Below, piece after piece: positions 1-5,373 of a DNA stretch of 7,623 nucleotides; within the stretch, counting starts at the first letter, position 1, and each line of letters starts with the position of its first letter. The stretch lies in NCBI GenBank assembly GCA_041163265.1, contig JBEARL010000061.1:1-7623 (forward strand), read 5' to 3'. Position numbers and translations under genes: made by a program. The DNA is from CSBr16-57R1 sp041163265. GTDB taxonomy: Bacteria; Actinomycetota; Nitriliruptoria; Nitriliruptorales; Nitriliruptoraceae. A model generated the notes under the pieces. It saw nothing but the letters and a program-made list of their open reading frames with translations. It was not told where the DNA came from and did no database searches.

Positions 1-40
1 CCCCCCGTCCCCCGCCCGCACGGGCGGTCCGGACGGGGGG
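1..40. terminator. Strong GC hairpin at window edge, possible terminator
   Basis: Positions 1-10 (ccccccgtcc) are the exact reverse complement of 31-40 (ggacgggggg). Nested inside, 12-18 (ccgcccg) pairs with 21-27 (cgggcgg) around a two-base turn that would open slightly in RNA. There is no T-run on either side, so this is not a canonical intrinsic terminator, but high-GC actinobacteria often use U-less hairpins. It may end a gene left of the window, or form part of the leader of the gene at 162. The structure is seen; the role is inferred. Confidence 0.45.
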
Positions 41-54
41 CGCGGTCGTGTCCG

Positions 55-93
55 GGGCGGCGGCGTCCGGTGGCGCCGCCCCCGCCGCCGCCC
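55..93. other. Second strong hairpin in leader of XRE-like gene
   Basis: Positions 55-65 (gggcggcggcg) are the exact reverse complement of 83-93 (cgccgccgccc), giving an 11-bp stem. The loop contains a further self-complementary block, ggtggc/gccgcc, at about 69-80. It lies just after the 1-40 hairpin and before the preferred start of the next gene. If translated in the frame of that gene it gives only Ala/Gly-rich low-complexity sequence, so I read it as non-coding. Simple GC-triplet composition could produce it by chance. Confidence 0.35.
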
Positions 94-149
94 GCGCCGC
101 CTCGTTGCGTCACCGCCTCCCCGCGGGCAGGCTCGACCCACGCCGCGTC

Positions 150-155
150 GAGGGG
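150..155 (+). promoter_or_regulatory. Ribosome binding site that decides the start at 162
   Basis: GAGGGG lies six bases before the GTG at 162. The alternative GTG at 48 has only the G-run of the 1-40 hairpin upstream, which would be buried in the stem. This supports the shorter protein. Confidence 0.5.
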
Positions 156-161
156 TCCCGC

Positions 162-515
162 GTGCGCTTCACCCCCGCCCAGCTGTCGGGGTTCGCCGCG
201 CGCCTCTCCGACGCGCGGGCGGCCCTGGACCTGGCCCGCCGCGAGGTCTGCGAGCGCTGCCCCGACGTGCGCGACCCGCAGCAGCTCTACAACTACGAGC
301 GGGGCCGGCGGGCCCCCGAGTCGCTCGACGTGGTGCTCCAGCTCGAGGCCGCGGTGGAGCTGGCGCCCGGGACGCTGTGCCGGCTGCTCGGGCTGGCACC
401 GCTCGACGCGGACCTCGCGCCCCCGACGACGGCCGACGCGATCGCGGCCGACGCGGCGCTGTCGCGCGCGGCGAAGGCGCAGCTCCTCAGCGCGTACCGG
501 GCCCTGACCGGCTGA
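162..515 (+). CDS. Small XRE-like helix-turn-helix DNA-binding protein
   Basis: A 117-residue protein starting at GTG 162. Residues about 7-80 resemble an XRE (Cro/CI) helix-turn-helix domain: an N-terminal helix with GFAARLSDARAAL, then YNYERGRRAP at 43-52, which matches the ...ryErGrraP end of the recognition region, then a helix (LDVVLQLEAAVEL) and LCRLLGLAP. The segment between the first helices is unusual, with CERCPDV at 30-36 carrying two cysteines three apart. The C-terminal 35 residues are Ala-rich and probably helical. The frame stays open back to GTG 48, adding 38 Ala-rich residues over strong hairpins; I prefer 162 because of its ribosome binding site. Role inferred: a transcriptional regulator, target unknown. 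Its 3' end overlaps the opposing small gene by 29 bp. The fold call is fairly firm; the function is not. Confidence 0.72.
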   Translation: MRFTPAQLSGFAARLSDARAALDLARREVCERCPDVRDPQQLYNYERGRRAPESLDVVLQLEAAVELAPGTLCRLLGLAPLDADLAPPTTADAIAADAALSRAAKAQLLSAYRALTG

Positions 516-633
516 CGGCGTCCATCGCGCCCGAGACCAGCGTGACGAGCGAGACCAGCTCCTCGATGCGGTCCTCGACGTCGCTGAGCCGCGAGCGCAG
601 GTCCTCGAGCGCGTGCACCGTGTCCTCGGTCAC
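487..633 (-). CDS. 48-residue coiled-coil microprotein
   Basis: A minus-strand frame from GTG (633-631) to TGA (489-487) encodes 48 residues beginning MTEDTVHALEDLRSRLSDVE. Hydrophobic residues fall at 9, 12, 16, 19, 23, 26, 30, 33 and 37, an unbroken 3-4 heptad pattern of four heptads. The helix is rich in Asp/Glu and Arg, with a short SRSGPGTR tail. GGAGGG sits six bases before the start, one of the best ribosome binding sites in the window. I recognise no family. A parallel dimeric or trimeric coiled coil, or a partner for another helical protein, is likely. The gene converges with the XRE-like gene and overlaps its last 29 bp. It lies 172 bp downstream of the lipoprotein gene on the same strand, with a hairpin between, so it is probably a separate transcript or a weakly expressed operon tail. 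Expression is unproven. Confidence 0.66.
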   Translation of the reverse strand: MTEDTVHALEDLRSRLSDVEDRIEELVSLVTLVSGAMDAVSRSGPGTR

Positions 634-639
634 GTCCGT

Positions 640-645
640 CCCTCC
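640..645 (-). promoter_or_regulatory. Ribosome binding site of the microprotein gene
   Basis: On the minus strand this reads GGAGGG, then six bases (acggac), then GTG. The near-consensus site with ideal spacing is the main evidence that this short frame is a gene. I found no convincing promoter in the stretch from 646 to 805. Confidence 0.6.
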
Positions 646-744
646 AGGTCGGTGCGCGGCGGATCGGTGCTCCGTCCGGCGGCGCGACGGTCACCGCCTC
701 CCCTCTCGTCCCCCTCACCACCGGGTGTCGGGACCGTGACGCGG

Positions 745-772
745 CGCGGGCCCCGCCCGCGGCCACCGGCCG
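745..772 (-). terminator. GC hairpins after the lipoprotein gene
   Basis: Positions 745-750 (cgcggg) pair with 756-761 (cccgcg) around a five-base loop. The overlapping 760-764 (cggcc) pairs with 768-772 (ggccg) around a three-base loop, so the two are alternatives. They lie 34 to 61 bases past the stop of the minus-strand lipoprotein gene. There is no T-run. This is a plausible end for the two-gene unit, although GC-rich sequence makes such stems common. Confidence 0.35.
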
Positions 773-805
773 TCGGACGGGACCCGCGGAGGGCCCGGCG
801 GGGCG

Positions 806-1174
806 TCAGCCGGCGGACCCTCCCGCCTCGGCGACCCAGGCGTCGAGCGTCCCGTCCGCCATGGCGGCCGCAGCCGCGTCGACCTCGGCCGGGGTGACCA
901 GCGCGTCCGCCACCGCCTCGGCGACGTCGCCGCCGCCGGCCAGCAGCAGCGCGGCGATCAGCACGCCGTCGGGCCGGAGGTCCGGCGCGGACAGCGTCCC
1001 GAGCCGGCCACCGGCGTCGGGGTCGGTCGGCAGCACCGTGCCGACGTCCGGCGCGGGCGCCGGTGCGCCGCCCGCGTCGGCCGCGTCGTCACCGGCGCAG
1101 CCGGCCGCGAGCGGTCCGGCCAGCACCGCGAGCACGACGGCGGCGGTCCGGCGCCGCAGGAGGAGCGCCCTCAT
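806..1174 (-). CDS. Small secreted lipoprotein of unknown function
   Basis: A 122-residue protein. The start is ATG (1174-1172), with GGAGGT six bases upstream. Residues 1-26 form a lipoprotein signal peptide: basic MRALLLRRR, a hydrophobic core, then LAAGC with Cys26 as the expected lipidation site. The usual Leu at -3 is Ala here, with Leu at -4, which is tolerated. After Cys26 comes a flexible stretch rich in Asp, Ala, Gly and Pro (27-55). A short helical domain follows (about 65-117), with GVLIAALLLAGG and then TPAEVDAAAAAMADGTLDAW. I do not recognise a family. The start codon overlaps the stop of the upstream secreted coiled-coil gene (ATGA), so the two are almost certainly translated together. 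The likely place is the outer face of the cytoplasmic membrane. A longer open frame upstream to 1525 is a shadow of the neighbouring gene. Confidence 0.82.
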   Translation of the reverse strand: MRALLLRRRTAAVVLAVLAGPLAAGCAGDDAADAGGAPAPAPDVGTVLPTDPDAGGRLGTLSAPDLRPDGVLIAALLLAGGGDVAEAVADALVTPAEVDAAAAAMADGTLDAWVAEAGGSAG

Positions 1175-1848
1175 GGCCGCACCTCCCGCCCGGCCCGTCC
1201 CAGCCGCTCGAGCTCGGCGACACGGTCGCGGAGCTGCTCGCAGGACTGCTCGAGCTGCCGCAGCTGCTCCTGGTCGCAGTCCTCGAGCAGCCGCAGCCGC
1301 TCGACCGCCCGGTCGCGGGCGCGGAGCAGCTCGGCCTCGAGCCGCGCCCGCTCCTCGGGTGCGAGCTCGGCGGCGGCGCCGAAGCGGCCCTCGAGGGTCC
1401 GCTGCAGCTCGTCGCCGTGGCGCAGCCACAGCCGCAGCCGCAGCTCGTCGCCGCAGCCCTCGGTGGTCAGCCCGTCGCGGCAGGCCGCGACCCGCTCGGC
1501 GAGCTCGCGCCCGACGGTGCGCCACTCGGGCGCGACGTCGGTCCAGGCCTGCACGGCCGCGCGGACGCGGGCCATGTCGACGATGGCGAGGTCACCCGGC
1601 AGCACCGCCGGGTCGGCCGCGGCGAGCAGCGCCGCCAGCCGGTCCGCGAGCTCGGGCGCCGCCGTGCCGCCGCCGAGCTCGGCGAGCGCCGCGGCGACGC
1701 GGTCGGGGGTCTGCGCCGCGGCCGGCGCCGGTGGCGCGGCCGCCAGCGCGGCGGGGATCAGGACCGCGGCGGCGAGCGCCACCGCGGCGGGGACGCGGCG
1801 CCACGTTCGGCGCGCGCGCGGGGACGTGCTGGGTGTGGGGGGTCCCAC
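1171..1848 (-). CDS. Secreted coiled-coil protein with four cysteines
   Basis: A 225-residue protein from GTG (1848-1846), with GGAGG five bases upstream. Residues 10-46 are a Sec-type signal peptide: basic RARRTWRR, a long Ala/Leu core, and a probable cleavage near APAAAQ. The mature part is almost all helix. Residues 50-78 and 93-122 are amphipathic. Cys123 and Cys132 flank a short turn (RDGLTTEG). The last third (165-216) is a charged coiled coil, with leucines and Cys203 at 196, 199, 203, 206, 210 and 213 in a clean 3-4 pattern; Cys191 and Cys203 lie twelve residues apart. The cysteines could form disulfides outside the cell, within the chain or between chains. I recognise no family. The TGA stop overlaps the ATG of the lipoprotein gene, which suggests a joint envelope function. 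The frame is open far upstream to 2754, but that part is a shadow of the hydrolase gene. Confidence 0.8.
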   Translation of the reverse strand: MGPPTPSTSPRARRTWRRVPAAVALAAAVLIPAALAAAPPAPAAAQTPDRVAAALAELGGGTAAPELADRLAALLAAADPAVLPGDLAIVDMARVRAAVQAWTDVAPEWRTVGRELAERVAACRDGLTTEGCGDELRLRLWLRHGDELQRTLEGRFGAAAELAPEERARLEAELLRARDRAVERLRLLEDCDQEQLRQLEQSCEQLRDRVAELERLGRAGREVRP

Positions 1849-2163
1849 GGGAGCCTCCGCATCCCCCCGGCGCGCCGCCGGCGGACGCCGGCGCGGGGAC
1901 GGTACGGAGGCGGTGTCGACGGGACGCCGCCGATGCCCCCGCCGCGACCTCCTCGTGAGCCGACCGTGACGGCGTAGCGTCGCGGGCCGCGCGCGGCCGT
2001 CGGCGCCCGCCACGCCGCCGAGCCAGACCACGCGCCCACCCCGCCGCCCGACCCGGAGTCCACCCTGCCCCGTCCCGTCCTGCACCCGACGCCGCCCGCG
2101 GCACCGCCACCGGTCGCGCCCGACGCGCGGCAGCTGTGGCGCGAGCTCGCGACGCTGACGCTG
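1849..2163. promoter_or_regulatory. Divergent intergenic region
   Basis: This stretch separates the minus-strand secreted coiled-coil gene from the plus-strand hydrolase. It must hold promoters for both, but no clear -35/-10 pair is visible. TAGCGT at 1975-1980 is the only loose -10 candidate for the plus strand. A perfect 14-bp palindrome, ggccgcgcgcggcc, lies at 1985-1998 and could be an operator, or chance at this G+C. From about 2055 on, the sequence is probably coding: in the hydrolase frame it is open from 1978, and GGAG at 2055-2058 precedes a CTG at 2065. Confidence 0.35.
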
Positions 2164-2814
2164 GTGCCGCGGACGCTCGTCGCGGGGCCCGCGCGGGCGG
2201 TGGTGCGCCGGCCCGACGCGGCGGCGCGCGCGACGGTGCTGCTGCTGCCGGGGTGGCGGTCGAGCGAGGCGACGATGGCGCCGCTGCGCGCGTTCCTCCG
2301 CGCCCGCGGCCACGACGCGCGCCCGTGGGGCCGCGGCGCGAACGTCGGCGACCCGGCGGACCACGTGCACGCGCTCGCGCCGCGGGTCGCCGAGCTCGCG
2401 GCGGCCGGCGCCCGCGTGGCGCTCGTCGGCTGGTCGCTCGGCGGGGTGATCGCCCGCGAGGTCGCGCGCATGGTCCCCGAGGCGGTCGCGCACGTCGTGA
2501 CCTACGGCACGCCGGCCGTCGGCGGCCCGACCTACACGCTGGGTGCGGCCGAGTGGGGCGCCGACGTCTGCGCCCGCGACGCAGCGTCCGCGGCGCACCG
2601 CGACGCGACCGACCCGATCCGCGTGCCGGTCACCGCCGTGTTCTCGCGCCGCGACCGGGTCGTCGCCTGGCCGGCCTGCATCGACCGCACCTCGCGCCGG
2701 GTGCTGCACGTCGAGGTGCGGTCCAGCCACGCCGGGATGGGCATCGACCCGCACGTCTGGGCGACGGCCGCGGCCGCGATCGAGGGGCGGCTCGGGGCGA
2801 CGGAACGGCCCTGA
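2164..2814 (+). CDS. Alpha/beta hydrolase (esterase/lipase-like)
   Basis: A 216-residue protein from GTG 2164. It has the alpha/beta hydrolase marks in order: a beta strand plus oxyanion-type loop VLLLPGW (25-31), nucleophile elbow GWSLG with Ser91, a possible catalytic acid Asp164 in FSRRDRVV, and His189 in SSHAGMG. Spacing and order fit a Ser-Asp-His triad. The likely reaction is ester hydrolysis; the substrate cannot be told. No signal peptide is visible, so it is probably cytosolic. The GTG at 2164 has no good ribosome binding site. The frame continues upstream without ATG, GTG or TTG to a stop at 1975, and residues encoded just upstream (RQLWRELATLTLVPRTL) look like a normal N-terminal helix of this family. 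A CTG at 2065 with GGAG six bases before it would give 249 residues and may be the true start. The membrane protein gene follows after 78 bp. Confidence 0.85.
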   Translation: MPRTLVAGPARAVVRRPDAAARATVLLLPGWRSSEATMAPLRAFLRARGHDARPWGRGANVGDPADHVHALAPRVAELAAAGARVALVGWSLGGVIAREVARMVPEAVAHVVTYGTPAVGGPTYTLGAAEWGADVCARDAASAAHRDATDPIRVPVTAVFSRRDRVVAWPACIDRTSRRVLHVEVRSSHAGMGIDPHVWATAAAAIEGRLGATERP

Positions 2815-2855
2815 GGCCGATCGGATCCGCTCCTAGCCGCACCGCCACTCGGCGC

Positions 2856-2861
2856 TAGGGT
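2856..2861 (+). promoter_or_regulatory. Possible -10 element before the membrane protein gene
   Basis: TAGGGT fits a relaxed actinobacterial TANNNT -10 box and stands 31 bases before the ATG at 2893. No recognisable -35 hexamer lies at 16-19 bases upstream. The same octamer, cgctaggg, occurs again at 3668-3675 without a gene start after it, which weakens the case. Confidence 0.28.
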
Positions 2862-2892
2862 CGCCCACGACGTCCGGCCGGCAGGGGGACGC

Positions 2893-3567
2893 ATGCGGGG
2901 ACTCGTGGCACGGCTGGTCGCGGTCGCGGCGGTCGCGGCGCTGGCCGCGACGGTCTCGGCGACCGTCACCGAGGCGCTTCGCGATCCCGAGCACCTCGCG
3001 GCCGTGACCACGGCGGTGACCGAGGACCCGGCGCTGCTGGACCTCGTCGCCGACGCGACGGGCTCGCCGGCGCCGGTGGCCGCGGCGGTGCTCGACGGGC
3101 TGCCCGGCCTGCTCACGTCGACCGACGCCGGCACGGTCGCCGCCCTCGTCGAGTCGCTGGTCGGGGACACGCCGCTCGCGGGGCTCGGGACGCTGCTGGA
3201 GGCCGGCGACGTGCTGCCCCGCGACGCGCTGGCGCTGCTGGCGGCGGCGCTCGTCGCGGCGACCGCGCTGCTCACGCCCCCGCCGCTGGGCCGCCGTGCC
3301 GGTGCGGTCGGTCGGGTGCTGCTGGTCGCCGGGCTGCCGCTGGTCGCGCTGACCTACGGCGGGCCGTGGCTGCTGCGCACCGCCGCGCCGAGGCTCGCGT
3401 CCGCGTCGGGCGGTCAGGACGTCACGGGAGCCGCCGAGCTGCTGGCGGGCCTGGCCGAGCGGGTGCTGCCGGTGGTGCTCGGCCCGGGCCTGGCGGTCGC
3501 GACCGGGCTGGCCGTCGCCGGCGCCGCGCTCGTCGCCGTCCGCCTCGTGCTCGGCGGGCGCCGCTGA
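2893..3567 (+). CDS. Four-helix integral membrane protein, function unknown
   Basis: A 224-residue protein from ATG 2893, with an AGGGGGA ribosome binding site four bases upstream. Hydrophobic segments at about 4-24, 111-128, 139-156 and 193-219 predict four membrane helices. The positive-inside rule fits: Arg2 and Arg7, RR at 134-135 with R141, and GGRR at the end lie in the cytosol. This puts residues 25-110, a mostly helical and mildly acidic domain (EALRDPEHLAAVTTAVTEDP, then AALVESLVGD), outside the cell, with a second outer loop at 157-192. The lay-out of one helix, an outer helical domain and three further helices occurs in several uncharacterised actinobacterial membrane proteins (from memory), but I cannot name a family. 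It follows the hydrolase by 78 bp and may be co-transcribed or have its own promoter. It ends before a hairpin zone. Confidence 0.78.
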   Translation: MRGLVARLVAVAAVAALAATVSATVTEALRDPEHLAAVTTAVTEDPALLDLVADATGSPAPVAAAVLDGLPGLLTSTDAGTVAALVESLVGDTPLAGLGTLLEAGDVLPRDALALLAAALVAATALLTPPPLGRRAGAVGRVLLVAGLPLVALTYGGPWLLRTAAPRLASASGGQDVTGAAELLAGLAERVLPVVLGPGLAVATGLAVAGAALVAVRLVLGGRR

Positions 3568-3617
3568 CGCAGACGCTCGCGCTGCTGCGGCGGCGGGACG
3601 GCGGGATCACCTGAGGG

Positions 3618-3660
3618 CGCGGCCCGCCCCGTGGGGGCAGGTCCGACGGGGCGGACCGCG
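3618..3660. terminator. 15-bp hairpin between convergent genes
   Basis: Positions 3618-3632 pair with 3646-3660 over 15 bp with a single mismatch, around a 13-base loop (3633-3645). Read on the minus strand, the mismatch becomes a G-U pair, so the stem is continuous there. It lies 51 bases after the membrane protein stop and downstream of the minus-strand GAF-ANTAR pair, as expected for a two-way terminator. No T-run is present. Confidence 0.55.
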
Positions 3661-3696
3661 TGCTCGACGCTAGGGAGCCATCCGACGGCGGGGGTG

Positions 3697-3737
3697 GGCG
3701 TCCGTTCCAATACGGCGGGCCGCCCTCCGCCGACGCC
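3697..3737 (-). terminator. Second structured element after the GAF-ANTAR pair
   Basis: Positions 3697-3702 (ggcgtc) pair with 3732-3737 (gacgcc), and 3714-3718 (ggcgg) pairs with the adjoining 3727-3731 (ccgcc). Together they make an 11-bp stem interrupted on one side by an 11-base bulge, cgttccaatac, which is AT-rich for this DNA. It starts 40 bases past the stop of the minus-strand gene at 3777. It may be a first terminator ahead of the 3618-3660 hairpin, or another RNA structure. Confidence 0.33.
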
Positions 3738-3776
3738 GATCATGGGCGCCCGAGCCGAGCGGACACCGCCCCGAGG

Positions 3777-4523
3777 TCACCGCCGCTGTCGGACCGCCTC
3801 CGCCGCCACGTCGACGAGGGCCCGCCCCGTCGCGGCCGCGTCGGCGCGCAGCCGTCCGAGCGCCTCGTCGGCCGTGCAGTCGAACCGCACGCGCAGCACG
3901 CCGACGGCCTGCTGGACGGTGGTGCGGGCGGTGACCGCGGCGTGCAGCCGCCGGGCGACCAGCACCGCGTCCTCGTCGGGGTCGGCCTGCAGCAGCGCCA
4001 GCGTCGTCGCGTCCGCGAGCGCCTGCGCGACCGCCAGCGTCGCCGCGTCGAGCCCCCGCGCGGCGAAGAGGTTCAGCGCGCCGTGGGTGCGTCCGCGGGC
4101 CGCGAGCGGCAGCGCGTGCACCGCGCCGAACCCCTCGGCGCGCACGGCCGCCGCGAACCGCGGCCAGGGCGCCTCGGCCGCGAGGTCCAGCGCGTCGTCG
4201 GTGACCGCCGAGCCGTCGCGGCAGCAGTCGCGGCACGGCCCGGCGTCGTCCTGGACCTGGAGCAGGTCGAGGAGGTGCGCGGCGGTGCTCGAGGATCCGA
4301 GCACCCGCAGTGCCCCGCCGACGTCGACGACCATCACGCCGGCGGCGGCGACGGGCAGGACGGCGACGACGTGCTCGCAGAGCCGCGTCGTCAGCTCGAC
4401 GGGGTCGGCGCCGGCCGCACCGGCGGCGGCGAGGTCGGCGAACGCGGCCAGCACTCCGCCCTCGCCCGCGCTGGCGCGGCGGGTCCCCGCCGTCCCGCGT
4501 GCTGCGTCGTCGTCCATGGTCAT
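3777..4523 (-). CDS. GAF-ANTAR regulator with a CxxCC motif
   Basis: A 248-residue protein. Residues about 25-180 form a GAF sensor domain, with DLLQVQDDAGPCRDCCRDGSAV at 85-106 matching the LQ...EGPC..C...G.PV block typical of actinobacterial GAF-ANTAR proteins, and HALPLAARGRTHGALNLF at 136-153 as the core strands. Residues about 190-245 are an ANTAR domain (VQQAVGVLRVRF, then TADEALGRLRADAA, ending RALVDVAAEAV). ANTAR domains bind paired RNA hairpins and block transcription termination; the GAF ligand is unknown. Cys97, Cys100 and Cys101 form CRDCC; Cys49 and Cys216 are the only others. The ATG (4523-4521) shares one base with the upstream TGA (TGATG) and has GGAGG four bases upstream. A second ATG two codons on (4517) is also possible. 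Translation is coupled to the upstream paralogue. The cytosol is the expected location. Confidence 0.88.
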   Translation of the reverse strand: MTMDDDAARGTAGTRRASAGEGGVLAAFADLAAAGAAGADPVELTTRLCEHVVAVLPVAAAGVMVVDVGGALRVLGSSSTAAHLLDLLQVQDDAGPCRDCCRDGSAVTDDALDLAAEAPWPRFAAAVRAEGFGAVHALPLAARGRTHGALNLFAARGLDAATLAVAQALADATTLALLQADPDEDAVLVARRLHAAVTARTTVQQAVGVLRVRFDCTADEALGRLRADAAATGRALVDVAAEAVRQRR

Positions 4524-5206
4524 CACTCCTCCAGAACCAGTGTGCCCTCGGTGATGCGTCGGCCCACGTCGGCGACGCGGACCTCCTCGGCGTAGGCGTG
4601 GGCCCGGATCCGGACCAGCGCGTCGTCGACGCCGATGCCCAGCGCCTCGGCGACCATCCCGGCGGCCTGCTGGACGAGGTCCAGCTCGAGGCCGCCGACG
4701 ATGAACGAGATCGGGACGCCGCCCGGACCGTCGGCCCGCTCGTCCAGCAGCGCGTGGGCGGCGAGGTCGGCGACGACCAGCGCGTCGGCGTACCCGTCGG
4801 GCGTCGGGGCGCCGGGGCGGTCGCGCATGACCTCGAGCACGCCGAGGCGGATCGCACCGACCCGCAGGGGGAACGCGTGGGCGGCGGCGACGCCGGCGGC
4901 GGCCGCGGCTTCGGCGTAGCTCGGCCAGGCGGCGGCGGTCGCGGGGACGTCGGGGGTCAGCACGGGCAGGCCGTCGGCGTGGGCCGCGACGGCCGGCCCC
5001 TCGCCACGGAGGAACTCCTCGGCCAGCAGGGCCTCGGCGACCGCGTCGGTCCCGACGACGCCGGCGGGGACACCGTCGGTGAGCAGCGCGATCCCGGCCC
5101 TCTCGGCCCCGAGCAGCTCTGCGGCGACGGCCGCCACGGCGGCGGCGACGGGGGCCCCGGCCGCCGCCTGACGGAGGAGGTCGGCGATGCGGCTCCAGCG
5201 ACTCAC
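4523..5206 (-). CDS. GAF-ANTAR regulator without cysteines
   Basis: A 227-residue protein from GTG (5206-5204), with AGGA as a modest ribosome binding site. Residues about 5-155 are a divergent GAF domain: LLGAERAGIALLTDG, then FLRGEGPAVAAHADGLPV at 65-82, and HAFPLRVGAIRLGVLEVM at 110-127. Residues about 172-220 are an ANTAR domain (LVQQAAGMVAEALGIGVDDA, then LVRIRAHAYAEEVRVADVGR). The expected role is a ligand-gated, RNA-binding antiterminator in the cytosol. It resembles the downstream gene along its whole length, so the pair looks like an old duplication. Where the partner has CRDCC, this protein has AVAAH, and it contains no cysteine at all. It is the first gene of the minus-strand pair and diverges from the glycine-rich protein gene. 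An open frame reaching upstream to 6730 is a shadow of that gene. Confidence 0.85.
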   Translation of the reverse strand: MSRWSRIADLLRQAAAGAPVAAAVAAVAAELLGAERAGIALLTDGVPAGVVGTDAVAEALLAEEFLRGEGPAVAAHADGLPVLTPDVPATAAAWPSYAEAAAAAGVAAAHAFPLRVGAIRLGVLEVMRDRPGAPTPDGYADALVVADLAAHALLDERADGPGGVPISFIVGGLELDLVQQAAGMVAEALGIGVDDALVRIRAHAYAEEVRVADVGRRITEGTLVLEE

Positions 5207-5285
5207 GCGCGTCCTGACCGCCCCGCGCGGGTGTCCGAGGATGCCCGAAGACCGGGAGCACCCCCCGGCCGTCGGGTCGTGGGCG

Positions 5286-5291
5286 AGACTA
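5286..5291 (-). promoter_or_regulatory. Possible -10 element for the GAF-ANTAR pair
   Basis: The minus strand reads TAGTCT here, a loose TANNNT box 79 bases before the GTG of the first regulator gene. No clear -35 is seen. The leader it would make (about 5279-5207) contains short GC stems such as cccg/cggg, but none has the six-base loop with A at position 1 and G at position 4 that ANTAR proteins prefer. Confidence 0.25.
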
Positions 5292-5373
5292 GGGCCGGGG
5301 TGGGGCGGCAGCGGGGAACCGTCCCCCTCGGACGTGACCGGCGGAGCAGGAGTCCCAGCGACGGGTTCCCACC

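Noticed and set aside
48..161. Extended N-terminus of the XRE-like protein from GTG 48
   Set aside because: It encodes only Ala/Gly/Pro/Arg-rich sequence over strong hairpins, and GTG 162 has a well-placed GAGGGG.
861..1977. Long plus-strand open frames across 861-1977
   Set aside because: They are Arg/Ala-rich shadows of the minus-strand pair, which has signal peptides, ribosome binding sites and an ATGA overlap.
1849..2754. Minus-strand extension of the secreted coiled-coil gene as far as 2754
   Set aside because: It runs antisense to the hydrolase catalytic motifs, and the added sequence is Arg/Ala/Gly low complexity. GTG 1848 with GGAGG and a signal peptide right after it is a far better start.
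3414..3743. 109-codon minus-strand frame starting at ATG 3743
   Set aside because: It has no ribosome binding site, runs through the 3618-3660 hairpin and then opposite the membrane protein gene, and has random-like composition.
3631..4595. Plus-strand frames of over 300 codons opposite the GAF-ANTAR genes
   Set aside because: They have low-complexity Ser/Ala/Arg composition with no motif. The minus strand shows clear GAF and ANTAR motifs.
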